This document shows positions 17,563-25,542 of a stretch of 64,000 nucleotides of DNA, piece after piece. Below the pieces are notes generated by a model. That model was not told the DNA's origin, did not search any database, and saw only the letters and a program-made list of their open reading frames with translations. Within the stretch, counting starts at the first letter, position 1. The number at the start of each line of letters is the position of its first letter. Position numbers and translations under genes: made by a program. This DNA comes from 2-02-FULL-55-14 sp964581115 (GTDB taxonomy: Bacteria > Bacteroidota > Ignavibacteria > UBA10030), in assembly GCA_964581115.1 (NCBI GenBank), contig CAZOMY010000001.1, forward strand, positions 186,001-250,000. The letters run 5' to 3'.

Positions 17563-19272
17563 TCAAACAGCGCGGAGGATGAGCACCGTGATATCATCCG
17601 ACTGGGGCGTGGAGCCCGCGTGCTGGTCCACGGCGGCGAGCAGGTTCTTCAGGATGGCCGTCGCGCTTTCCGACCGCGATCGCTTGAGCACCTCGAGCAT
17701 CCGGTCCTCGGAGAAGTCAACTCCCTCCGCATTCATGGCTTCGCTGATGCCGTCGGTGTACAGGACGAGCAGGTCGCCCGAGTCAAGATGGACGCTCCCT
17801 TGTTCGTACGGATTCTGCGTCGGCAAGACGCCGAGGATGAGCCCGCCTTTCTCAAGGTATTCCACCACACCCGACCTGCGCAGGACGATCGGTGGATTGT
17901 GGCCGGCGTTCACATACTGGAGGGTTCGCGATGACGCGTCGAGGACGCCCCAAAAGAACGTGATGAACTTGTTGCCGCCCCTGGTGTTGGCCGCGGCCAG
18001 ATCGTTCATGCGTCCGGTGATCTCGCTGAGCGAATCAGCCGACGGCGACAGCGCGCGGAGGGCTGCTTGGGCGTTGGCCATGAGCAACGCGGCCGGGACG
18101 CCCTTGCCTGACACATCGCCGATCGCGATCACAAACTCATTCCCTTTCCGGGCCAGGACGTCATAGTAGTCTCCGCCGACCTGCTTCGAGGGAATGTTCG
18201 CGGCCGCCGTTTCGAACCCCGGAATTTCGGGAAGGCGCTCGGGCAACAGATCGCGCTGGATCTCCTGAGCGATCGCAAGTTCATCTTCCAGCTTCTGCTT
18301 TTCGATCGCTTCGCGGAAAAGCCGGGCATTCTCGATGGAGATGATCGCCAGATTGCCGAGGGCGTAAAGGTATTCCAGGTCGGTCGTCGCGTACGGTGTC
18401 GAGCGGATCCGGGGGCCGAGCAGGATCAACCCCTTCGTCTGTTGCTGCAAATGCATCGGTACGACGGCGTGGAATCCGAGCCGAATGAGCTCGCCGGCCG
18501 TTGCCCGGCATTCACGGTGCTTCAACAGCTCCGGCATCGTCGAGGCACGTTTCAAATCGCACAGATTCTCGAAGAGTGACTCGAGCGCCTCCGGATGTTC
18601 CATGCGGCTGGAGGCGATCTCGAGTCGTCCCTGACGCTCGAGCGCGACCGCATACTGACGGACGCCGATCTGCCCCATAAGGGCGAACGAGAGCAGCCGC
18701 ATCACCCGATTCAAGTCGAGGCCGGCGTTGAGCTCCTTGCTAAGGTCGAAGAGCGTGTTGAGCTCCTGGACCTTCCGGTCGAGGTTGCGGTTCGCTTCGT
18801 GCACCTCTTGAAGAATGAAGGCCTTTTCGATCGCAGAACCCGACAGGTCGACCAGCGAGCGCAGCAACGCTCTGTCATTGGCAGAGTAGCGGACGCCGCT
18901 GAGCCGCCGTCCTAAGCCCAGGTATCCGACGATGGAGCTGCGGGAGAGTATCGGGATCAGCAGGTCGAGGTCGGCGGCTGCGAGCTGGCGCGCCCATTCA
19001 TCCTTGCGGCGGCGGAGATGGACAAAGCTTCGCGGAGGTCGAGCGATGCTGAGCACGGTGCCGACCATAGCGTCGGGAAGTCCCCGGACGAAGCGGATCC
19101 CGAACTGCGTTCCATCGCCGCGACTGAGCACGGCACCCCTTCCCACGAGCATCTTGCCCATGATCGTTCGGAGCACCGTTGCCAGGATGAATTCGAGATC
19201 GAGCGAAGCGTTGACGACCTTGCTGAACTCGAAGAGAGGCTCCAGCTCCAACGTGATGCGACGGGAGGACAC
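17563..19272 (-). CDS. GAF-domain SpoIIE-type serine phosphatase
   Basis: 569 residues, soluble. Two GAF-like sensor regions (about 10-150 and 175-320) are followed by a linker 'LEDELAIAQEIQRDLLPE' and a SpoIIE PP2C domain with metal-binding 'VGGDYYD', 'GDVSGKGVPAALLMA', 'LYTDGISEA' and 'QSDDITVL'. Such enzymes dephosphorylate a STAS antagonist so that it captures its anti-sigma kinase. The kinase and STAS genes lie directly upstream at 13- and 10-base spacings, making a four-gene module with a second, membrane-bound phosphatase. GTG start. Confidence 0.92.
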   Translation of the reverse strand: MSSRRITLELEPLFEFSKVVNASLDLEFILATVLRTIMGKMLVGRGAVLSRGDGTQFGIRFVRGLPDAMVGTVLSIARPPRSFVHLRRRKDEWARQLAAADLDLLIPILSRSSIVGYLGLGRRLSGVRYSANDRALLRSLVDLSGSAIEKAFILQEVHEANRNLDRKVQELNTLFDLSKELNAGLDLNRVMRLLSFALMGQIGVRQYAVALERQGRLEIASSRMEHPEALESLFENLCDLKRASTMPELLKHRECRATAGELIRLGFHAVVPMHLQQQTKGLILLGPRIRSTPYATTDLEYLYALGNLAIISIENARLFREAIEKQKLEDELAIAQEIQRDLLPERLPEIPGFETAAANIPSKQVGGDYYDVLARKGNEFVIAIGDVSGKGVPAALLMANAQAALRALSPSADSLSEITGRMNDLAAANTRGGNKFITFFWGVLDASSRTLQYVNAGHNPPIVLRRSGVVEYLEKGGLILGVLPTQNPYEQGSVHLDSGDLLVLYTDGISEAMNAEGVDFSEDRMLEVLKRSRSESATAILKNLLAAVDQHAGSTPQSDDITVLILRAV

Positions 19273-19285
19273 GGGAGTCTGACAC

Positions 19286-19738
19286 TCAGGTGCCGGTATG
19301 GGCGGAGGGTGCGCTCAAGAACTTGACAAGACGCACTTCATTGGGACGGCCCGGATGAATGGAATACTCCACTCGGTCCATGAGGCGGCGCATGAGGTAG
19401 ACGCCCAATCCGCCCCGTCGATATTCAGAGAGATGCTGCTTGAGGTTTGGAGGATGGATCGCGTCGGGATCGAACGGTCGTCCGTGGTCGTGGATGAGCA
19501 CTTCGAACGACGTTCCTTCGCGGACGATGGTCACACGGATCTCTCCGGACGATGACCCGGCATACGCGTGCTTGATGATGTTGGTGCATGCCTCGTCGAC
19601 AGCGAGGACGATATTGGCGACGTCCTCGTCGGAGAATCCGAACTGCCGGGCGGCAACGTCGACAAAGCTGCGCACTTCGCGAAGGTGGTCGGTCGTGCTT
19701 CGGACCGTGGTCGTTATGGAACGGGGGAATCGCGACAT
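19286..19738 (-). CDS. RsbW-like anti-sigma factor serine kinase
   Basis: 150 residues from ATG 19738. A GHKL ATPase fold is shown by the N-box 'VDEACTNIIKHAY', the G1 motif in 'IHDHGRPFDP' and G2 in 'RRGGLGVYLMRRLMD'. The family either phosphorylates a STAS antagonist or binds a sigma factor or other output. No sigma factor gene lies nearby, so the target is unknown. A longer frame to 19798 would overlap the STAS gene and is not preferred. Confidence 0.9.
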   Translation of the reverse strand: MSRFPRSITTTVRSTTDHLREVRSFVDVAARQFGFSDEDVANIVLAVDEACTNIIKHAYAGSSSGEIRVTIVREGTSFEVLIHDHGRPFDPDAIHPPNLKQHLSEYRRGGLGVYLMRRLMDRVEYSIHPGRPNEVRLVKFLSAPSAHTGT

Positions 19739-19748
19739 GGCGCGAACA

Positions 19749-20111
19749 TCAACGGCTGGCGGAGCCCTCGCGGAACTTGCGGACCGCCTCCTGCTCATCC
19801 TTGTAGATCTCGTAAAGGATCGGAAAGCCGAGCAGGTCGAAGACGTTGTAGACCTTTGAGCTCATGTTCGTGAGCTTGATGTCGCCCTGGTTCTTCCGGA
19901 CGTCTTCGATGTACGCCATGAACACGCCCAGGCCGGCGCTGCTGATGTAGGTGAGGTCCCGGCAATTCACGACGATGCGGTACTTTTGCTCGTTGATGAG
20001 CCGCTGGAAGGCGTTCTCCAGGTCGGTCGCGGTGTGTGCGTCCAGGTAGCCCTTGAGCTCGATGACCTGAACGCCTTCGCCTTCCCGGTGGTTGACCTTG
20101 AAATCACTCAT
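19749..20111 (-). CDS. STAS-domain anti-sigma factor antagonist
   Basis: 120 residues, a single STAS domain: 'IELKGYLDAHTA', then 'DLTYISSAGLGVFM', whose serines are the usual phosphorylation site, and a helical C-terminus. Phosphorylation by the neighbouring kinase should block binding and dephosphorylation by the SpoIIE phosphatases should restore it. ATG at 20111 with AGGAG 7 bases upstream. Confidence 0.92.
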   Translation of the reverse strand: MSDFKVNHREGEGVQVIELKGYLDAHTATDLENAFQRLINEQKYRIVVNCRDLTYISSAGLGVFMAYIEDVRKNQGDIKLTNMSSKVYNVFDLLGFPILYEIYKDEQEAVRKFREGSASR

Positions 20112-20120
20112 ACCATTCTC

Positions 20121-22235
20121 CTATGGACGCGGCGCCGATGCCGATATACCTGCGGACGGTGCGCGCCATTGCAGGACGACGAGGGTCATGTCGTCCGTAT
20201 ACGCAGTTCCATCGGCAAAGGTTCGGACCGCCGCTAAAATACGACTTTTTAACTGTTCCGCCGAGAAGTCCGCCGCTGATCCGACGATGTCGAGGAGCCG
20301 GTCGTAGCCGAATTCTTCGCCCTGACGGTTGCGCGCCTCGGTGATCCCGTCGGTGTAGAAGACACAACGGTCTCCCGGCTCGAGGCGTAACACCTGCTCC
20401 TCCGTGGCACCTTCGAACACATCGGTTGTCGCCATACCCAGACCCAGCCCGTTCGGACGGATGAGTCGGGCGGCGGAGCCCCGGGCGTGAACGACCGGGC
20501 AGTGCCCTGCCCGCGCCAAGATCAGGTCGCCGGTCCGTTCGTTCAGGACCGCGTACACCAAACTGACGAAGGCCTTCCGGTCGAGACTGCCATGTAACGA
20601 TTCATTTGCGCGAACGAGCAGCTCCTTCGGCGATGCACAGATGCGGCTGAGCGAGAGAACGATCCCTTTCACCTCCGCCATGTAGAAGGCGGCAGAGACT
20701 CCCTTGCCCGAGACGTCTCCGACGGCGATGCCCCACCGGTCGCGGCCCAAGGGGACCAGGTCGTAGTAGTCCCCTCCGACCTCCATCGACGACTCCGAGA
20801 GCGCCGCGAAGGCGGCATGTTCCAGCCTCGGCAGGTCGGCAGGCAGGAGCTGACGCTGCATCCGGCGCGCGACGAGCAGTTCCTGCTGAAGCCGCTCGCG
20901 CTCGATCGACCGTGAGATCAGTCGTGCGTTCTCGATCGCGATGGTCACGTGATCTCCGAGCGACGTCAGCACTTCGACATCGTCCTGGTCGAACCCCTGC
21001 GTCATCTCCTTTGCGGCATGCAGGATCCCGATGAGTTCCTGGCGCGCCGTCAGCGGGACACTGATCAGCGATCCGCGCAGGCGTCCAACGTCGCGCAGGC
21101 CCTTTGTTCGCCGGTCGTTCCACGTGTCGTCGACCAGCACGACCGTGCGCGCCTCCACAACCAGATCCCGATAACTGTGGCCCAGCGCGACGCGTACCTC
21201 GTCGACATCGTTCAGCGAAATATCCCGATGAGCCACCACCTGTGTGGACCAGGTTCCATCGGACGCTTTGGACAGCAATTCCAGCCAGACCGCCCTGGCG
21301 CCACAGACCTCCTGTGCCATTTGCGCAACCGTCTGGACGAGCGTGTCGAAGTCGAGCAGTTGACTCGTCAGTCGGGTCAGATTATGGAGTGAACTGAGCT
21401 CTGACTGCTTCCGCTCGAACACCTCGGCCGTCGGCATGTGGAACAGCGTCGAAATGAACGCCATGCCGAAGTAGATCGTCGACAAGACGGCCGTTTGTTG
21501 CGACAGGATGTAGACCGAGCGACTGAACTGTTGGAGCTCGACGATGACCGGATGGTCTTGTGCCAGCAGGACGACCGTCAGCAGACCGAAGAGGAAGGAG
21601 AGAAAAGCGTACAGCAACGTGTAGAGCTTCTCGCGCCGCGAGAGATAGACGATCCAGTTCTGGCGGAATGAGAGCACGATGCCGGCAAGGATCGTAAGAG
21701 GAACAAGCAGCGACAGGATGAAGCTCCCCTCGAGCGGCAGGATCGGCGACGACGCAAACGCCGTCGTGGCCAGCAGGCTCATGTAGATCACGACGTTCCG
21801 CTGAGAGTCCTTTCGTCGCTTGAACAGGACAAGTTGACGAACGGATTGAACGGTCCAGAGCGCCGCAGCACCCAGAAGTACGCCCAACGCGATGCCTCGC
21901 AAGATCCCGAACACCGAGTCTTGAGGAAGCGCATCGGGAAGCCGTGAGCCCTTCGTCGGACCGAAGAACATCATCGCACCGACCACAAACAGGGCTCCGC
22001 CCGATACGATGGTCAGGCGCCCGATCTCCCTGGCGACATTGCGATTCTTGGTTCCGTGTGCACGTGTCAGCAATACGAATCCCGCGAGAGCCACGGCGAA
22101 GACCATCAGCTCACGCAAGATCAGAAGACCCGCCAGGTCGAGATCGACGACAGCGCGCACGGTGTCGTAGACAAAGACCAGCACGATCGCGATCGCGATC
22201 GCACCCAGCACCAGGATCGTCCTCCAGCGGTTCAT
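20121..22235 (-). CDS. Membrane-bound GAF/SpoIIE-type serine phosphatase
   Basis: 704 residues from ATG 22235. About seven hydrophobic segments fill the first 270 residues, followed by a GAF domain and a SpoIIE PP2C domain with 'VGGDYYDLV', 'GDVSGKGVSAAFYMA', 'FYTDGITEARN' and 'YTDDMTLVV'. It is the membrane input to the partner switch encoded just downstream (STAS start is 9 bases away). A TTG at 22295 would add 20 residues, but their codons are unusually low in G/C at third positions compared with this genome, so I prefer the ATG. Confidence 0.88.
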   Translation of the reverse strand: MNRWRTILVLGAIAIAIVLVFVYDTVRAVVDLDLAGLLILRELMVFAVALAGFVLLTRAHGTKNRNVAREIGRLTIVSGGALFVVGAMMFFGPTKGSRLPDALPQDSVFGILRGIALGVLLGAAALWTVQSVRQLVLFKRRKDSQRNVVIYMSLLATTAFASSPILPLEGSFILSLLVPLTILAGIVLSFRQNWIVYLSRREKLYTLLYAFLSFLFGLLTVVLLAQDHPVIVELQQFSRSVYILSQQTAVLSTIYFGMAFISTLFHMPTAEVFERKQSELSSLHNLTRLTSQLLDFDTLVQTVAQMAQEVCGARAVWLELLSKASDGTWSTQVVAHRDISLNDVDEVRVALGHSYRDLVVEARTVVLVDDTWNDRRTKGLRDVGRLRGSLISVPLTARQELIGILHAAKEMTQGFDQDDVEVLTSLGDHVTIAIENARLISRSIERERLQQELLVARRMQRQLLPADLPRLEHAAFAALSESSMEVGGDYYDLVPLGRDRWGIAVGDVSGKGVSAAFYMAEVKGIVLSLSRICASPKELLVRANESLHGSLDRKAFVSLVYAVLNERTGDLILARAGHCPVVHARGSAARLIRPNGLGLGMATTDVFEGATEEQVLRLEPGDRCVFYTDGITEARNRQGEEFGYDRLLDIVGSAADFSAEQLKSRILAAVRTFADGTAYTDDMTLVVLQWRAPSAGISASAPRP

Positions 22236-22299
22236 CCGTCGAACACGTTCAATGTCGGAGAGTGTTCGTGGTTGCCACCGAAAAAGTTGCGCCAACAGA

Positions 22300-22338
22300 A
22301 ATGGCCTGGACCGATGGGATCACCGGCGCCAGGCCATT
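22300..22338 (-). terminator. Candidate terminator hairpin after the TPR gene
   Basis: Perfect 10-base arms (22300-22309 and 22329-22338) around a 19-base loop, 18 bases past the TPR stop. On the minus strand the 3' flank reads TTTCTGTT, a weak T tract. It could separate the TPR gene from the phosphatase operon. Confidence 0.5.
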
Positions 22339-22355
22339 GCTGGACAATTGTCGGG

Positions 22356-23045
22356 TCAGGAACTGAATTCGGCTTCGAATCGGTCGAGATCGCGCGCATA
22401 GGTCGAGGTCGGATACTGCTTCCGCAGAGTGGCGATCGCCGCGCCGGCCTGTTCGGTGTTGCCTGCGCGCCTATGGTTCGAGGCGGCCGCCAGCAACCGA
22501 TCAGGTGCCAGGGGATTCTTGGGGTCGCGCGAAACAGACCGCTCATATGCCGACGCGGCATCGGCGTATGAGCCCAGGTGTTCATGGCACCGGGCCGCGC
22601 CCGCCAGGGCCCCCGACGCAACAGTTCGATCCTCGGTGGAGACCTCCTCATACAGCTCCAGCGCTTCAGCATACTTGCCCTGCTGAAGATGGGCGTTCGC
22701 CAGGTAGAGGCGCGCCATCATTCCGGCGGAGGTACCGCCGTACTCTTCCACAATGGACACGAGGCCGAAGGTCCCCTCGGCCGGGGCGCCGTCGATCGCC
22801 TGCTGAAGGTTGCCGCTGTCGTACAGCGGCAGCACCTTGGCCAGTCTCGTCATGGCCTCCGTCTCCGACGCCACGCGTCGATCGTTCCAAACAAAGGCGA
22901 TCGCGATCAAGGCGATGAGGCCTACGCCTGCATAGGTCAGGCGCGACTTGTTCTCCAGCGCCCATGCCTCGACCTGCATGGCCCGCGTCACGAGTTGGTC
23001 CTGTTTGATCTCGCGCTTTGAGATCTTCTTTTTCGGTTGAAGCAT
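22356..23045 (-). CDS. Membrane-anchored tetratricopeptide-repeat protein
   Basis: 229 residues. A basic N-terminus, one transmembrane segment at about residues 37-53 ('TYAGVGLIALIAIAFVW'), then TPR-like helices in the periplasm ('MARLYLANAHLQQGKYAEALELYEEV', 'CHEHLGSYADAASAYERSV'). The layout matches the YfgM/TPR_21-type proteins that associate with the Sec machinery or BamB, but assignment to that family is not certain. ATG at 23045, 25 bases from tRNA-Arg. Confidence 0.82.
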   Translation of the reverse strand: MLQPKKKISKREIKQDQLVTRAMQVEAWALENKSRLTYAGVGLIALIAIAFVWNDRRVASETEAMTRLAKVLPLYDSGNLQQAIDGAPAEGTFGLVSIVEEYGGTSAGMMARLYLANAHLQQGKYAEALELYEEVSTEDRTVASGALAGAARCHEHLGSYADAASAYERSVSRDPKNPLAPDRLLAAASNHRRAGNTEQAGAAIATLRKQYPTSTYARDLDRFEAEFSS

Positions 23046-23070
23046 ATTCTTGACTGTTGGATGTCGGATG

Positions 23071-23147
23071 TGGTGCGCCCGAGGCGATTCGAACGCCTGA
23101 CCTACAGCTCCGGAGGCTGTCGCTCTATCCAGCTGAGCTACGGGCGC
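23071..23147 (-). tRNA. tRNA-Arg (anticodon CCG)
   Basis: Cloverleaf with acceptor GCGCCCG/CGGGCGC, D arm GCTC/GAGC, anticodon stem ACAGC/GCTGT with loop CTCCGGA (anticodon CCG), and T arm AGGCG/CGCCT with TTCGAAT. Here the 3' CCA is encoded (23071-23073), unlike the Ala and Asp tRNAs in this window. Confidence 0.96.
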
Positions 23148-23181
23148 GTGAAATTAATGATACGAAGAATTCGCCCGATTT

Positions 23182-24204
23182 TCAACGGTCCAGGCCTGCT
23201 GCCAGCAGTACCGCAGACTCGACGCGCTCCACTTCGATCCGATGCATACAATCAAACGTGCCGATCGGACAACGATCGCCGCCGTGAATGGCGCACGGTC
23301 GACATGACAATCCGTGGATCTCGATGACGACATCGCGCGGGCCGCGAGGACCGAATCCGAACGCGGGGCTCGTCGCTCCGAAGATGGAAACGATCGGTGT
23401 TCCGACCGCGGATGCCAGATGAAGGGGGGCCGAGTCGTTCGTCACGAGAACGGCCGATGATCCGATCAACGCCGCGGATTGAAGGACCGAGAGGCGCCCG
23501 GCTGCGCTCATCACGCCTCGATTCCCCGTCGCGATACGGATCCGTTCGCAGAGCACTTCATCTTCCTTTCCCCCGACCAGAGCCACAGGCGCTCCGCGCT
23601 GAACTAATCGTCGACAGAGATCGATGAACCGGCCTTCAGGCCATCGCTTCGTCGTCCAAGCAGAGCCGGGAGCAACGGCCACGAAGGGTCTTCCCCCAAA
23701 CCCGGTTGACGCGAGGAGCGCTCGCACGACTTCGTTGTCGCCCGACGAGATGGTGAGCGAAGGCGCGACGTTGGAAGGCGGAGTAACACCCATCGCACGG
23801 GCAAGATCCAGGTTCCGGTCGATTTCGTGTGCCTCACTGCGGTAGTGAACAGTCTGGGTGAGTGCCCACGACGCCGAGCTCCGTTCGAATCCGATCCGAC
23901 GCGGGATGTGCGCCAGGAAGGCAAGCATGGCGCTGCGCAATGACCGGTGCGGAAGGATGGCGACGTCGTACCTCATGCTTCGGAGACGTCCGGCGAGTCG
24001 CGCCGCTGGCAGCACTCCTCGTTCCTTCCCCTTCTTGTCGTAGATGATCACGCGTCGTATGGAGCGGTGTCCTTGAAGGGCTTGCGCCCCCGCCGGAGTT
24101 GCGACAACGTCGACCGCGTGGCCGGCCGATGCGAGTATATCCAGGAGCGGCGTTGTCAGGACAACGTCGCCGAGGAAGGCGGTCTGGATCACGAGGATCG
24201 TCAT
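23182..24204 (-). CDS. Lipopolysaccharide heptosyltransferase (WaaF-like, GT9)
   Basis: 340 residues. It starts 'ILVIQTAFLGDVVLTTPLL', carries 'VAVAPGSAWTTKRWP' mid-protein and 'LVTNDSAPLHLASAVGTP' in the C-terminal half, and ends with a Cys-rich 'HGLSCRPCAIHGGDRCPIGTFDC' segment seen in heptosyltransferase II-type proteins. It would add heptose to the LPS inner core from the cytoplasmic face. It lies 10 bases after the LpxL-like acyltransferase, so the two form a lipid A/core pair at the end of the long amylase transcription unit. Confidence 0.88.
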   Translation of the reverse strand: MTILVIQTAFLGDVVLTTPLLDILASAGHAVDVVATPAGAQALQGHRSIRRVIIYDKKGKERGVLPAARLAGRLRSMRYDVAILPHRSLRSAMLAFLAHIPRRIGFERSSASWALTQTVHYRSEAHEIDRNLDLARAMGVTPPSNVAPSLTISSGDNEVVRALLASTGFGGRPFVAVAPGSAWTTKRWPEGRFIDLCRRLVQRGAPVALVGGKEDEVLCERIRIATGNRGVMSAAGRLSVLQSAALIGSSAVLVTNDSAPLHLASAVGTPIVSIFGATSPAFGFGPRGPRDVVIEIHGLSCRPCAIHGGDRCPIGTFDCMHRIEVERVESAVLLAAGLDR

Positions 24205-24214
24205 GATCGGCGTC

Positions 24215-25129
24215 TCAGGATGTTGGAGGCGAGTGCTTCCAGCGCCGGTGCATCCACATCCATTGGGACGGTTCCTGCCGGATCGCGCGCTCGGTCGTCT
24301 CCATGCACCGTTGGGTGAGCCGCTGTACGGATGTCGGGTCTACCGAATCCAGATCACGGGTCGGGATCGTCTCGAATCGCATATGATATCGACCGTCCGG
24401 CATGCGGCGGGCGACGGTGAAGACGATGTGAGCCCCCGTCCGGAGAGCGAGAACCGCGGGTCCTTCGAACGCCGGGGTCAAACGACCGAAGAAACGCACC
24501 GGCGTGCTCTCCGGGGCCGCGCTTTGGTCAGCAGCCATGATGACCATTCCGCCTCTCTGGAGCGTCCGATACAGCTCCCTGACGGCCACCGTTGCCGGAA
24601 TGGTGACCGCTCCGAACATTCGGCGCAAACGATCGACCGCTCGATCAACGCGAGGATTGGCCAGACCGCGGACAAGCACCGTGCAGTGAGTACCGAGCCG
24701 CATGGAGACGGCCTGGGGCACGATCTCCCATGAGCCATAATGCGCTGTCAACAGGATCGTCCCTCTGCCGGACGCCGCTGCGGTCCGCAGCGCCTCCTCA
24801 TCTTCGAGCGTCACCATGCGCCCGACATCGTCGGGAACGAGACGGTCAAATCGCAACAGCTCGAACAGCGTCGTGCCCACCGATGCAAAGGAGGCGGCGG
24901 CGATGTCTTCATGCCACGACGCCGGTTGGTCGGGATACGCACGCCGAAGATTGTCCATGGCGACAGACCAGCGGAAGCCCAGTCGTTTCCCGATGAACCG
25001 GGCGGCGCCGGCTCCGATAGCACGAGCCGTCTCCGGCGAAACCAGACCGACCAGCCGTCGGAGGGATAGGAACGCAGCGTATTCGAGCGTGTACTGCAGG
25101 GACCTTATGCGGCGGGGCCGGTCACTCAC
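24215..25129 (-). CDS. LpxL/HtrB-like lipid A acyltransferase
   Basis: 304 residues. The HX4E acyltransferase motif is 'HYGSWE' near residue 130, with 'RGLANPRVDR', 'AADQSAAP' and a final 'WMWMHRRWK' typical of the LpxL family, which transfers a secondary acyl chain to lipid A at the inner membrane. The GTG at 25129 is chosen since the longer frame to 25180 overlaps the yjbQ gene deeply; this start overlaps it by 8 bases with an AAGG-like site upstream. A phosphatidylinositol mannoside acyltransferase is a less likely alternative in a Gram-negative context. Confidence 0.9.
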   Translation of the reverse strand: MSDRPRRIRSLQYTLEYAAFLSLRRLVGLVSPETARAIGAGAARFIGKRLGFRWSVAMDNLRRAYPDQPASWHEDIAAASFASVGTTLFELLRFDRLVPDDVGRMVTLEDEEALRTAAASGRGTILLTAHYGSWEIVPQAVSMRLGTHCTVLVRGLANPRVDRAVDRLRRMFGAVTIPATVAVRELYRTLQRGGMVIMAADQSAAPESTPVRFFGRLTPAFEGPAVLALRTGAHIVFTVARRMPDGRYHMRFETIPTRDLDSVDPTSVQRLTQRCMETTERAIRQEPSQWMWMHRRWKHSPPTS

Positions 25130-25535
25130 CCAATACCTTGATGATGACCCGCTTCCGACGCTGACCGTCGAACTCGGCATAATAGATCTGTTGCCAGGGT
25201 CCCAGGTCGAGATGACCCTCGGTGACAGGAACGATGACCTCGTGATGCATCAACAGACTCTTGAGGTGCGCGTCTCCGTTGGTCTCGCCGGTCCGATGGT
25301 GCCGGTAGTCTTTCTTGAAGGGAGCCAGACGTTCCAGCCACTCGTCAATGTCGGCGATCAATCCGTCTTCGGCGTCGTTGACGTACACCGCCGCCGTGAT
25401 GTGCATTGCTGACACGAGCGCGAACCCTTCCTTGATCCCGCTTCGGACGACGATCCGTTCGACGTCGGATGTCAGATTGATGTACTCGCGCTTCTGCTTC
25501 GTGGTGAACCAGAGGTACTCCGTCGTCGATCGCAT
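25122..25535 (-). CDS. YjbQ/UPF0047 family protein
   Basis: 137 residues. 'ITAAVYVNDAEDGLIADIDEWLERLAP', 'YRHHRTGETNGDAHLKSLLMHHEV' and 'LGPWQQIYYAEFDG' are the conserved blocks of this family, which is annotated as secondary thiamine-phosphate synthase; the His residues bind metal in solved structures. The cellular role remains uncertain. It sits 7 bases after the GH13 lipoprotein gene and overlaps the LpxL-like start, apparently a housekeeping passenger in the operon. Confidence 0.92.
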   Translation of the reverse strand: MRSTTEYLWFTTKQKREYINLTSDVERIVVRSGIKEGFALVSAMHITAAVYVNDAEDGLIADIDEWLERLAPFKKDYRHHRTGETNGDAHLKSLLMHHEVIVPVTEGHLDLGPWQQIYYAEFDGQRRKRVIIKVLGE

Positions 25536-25542
25536 GGCATGC

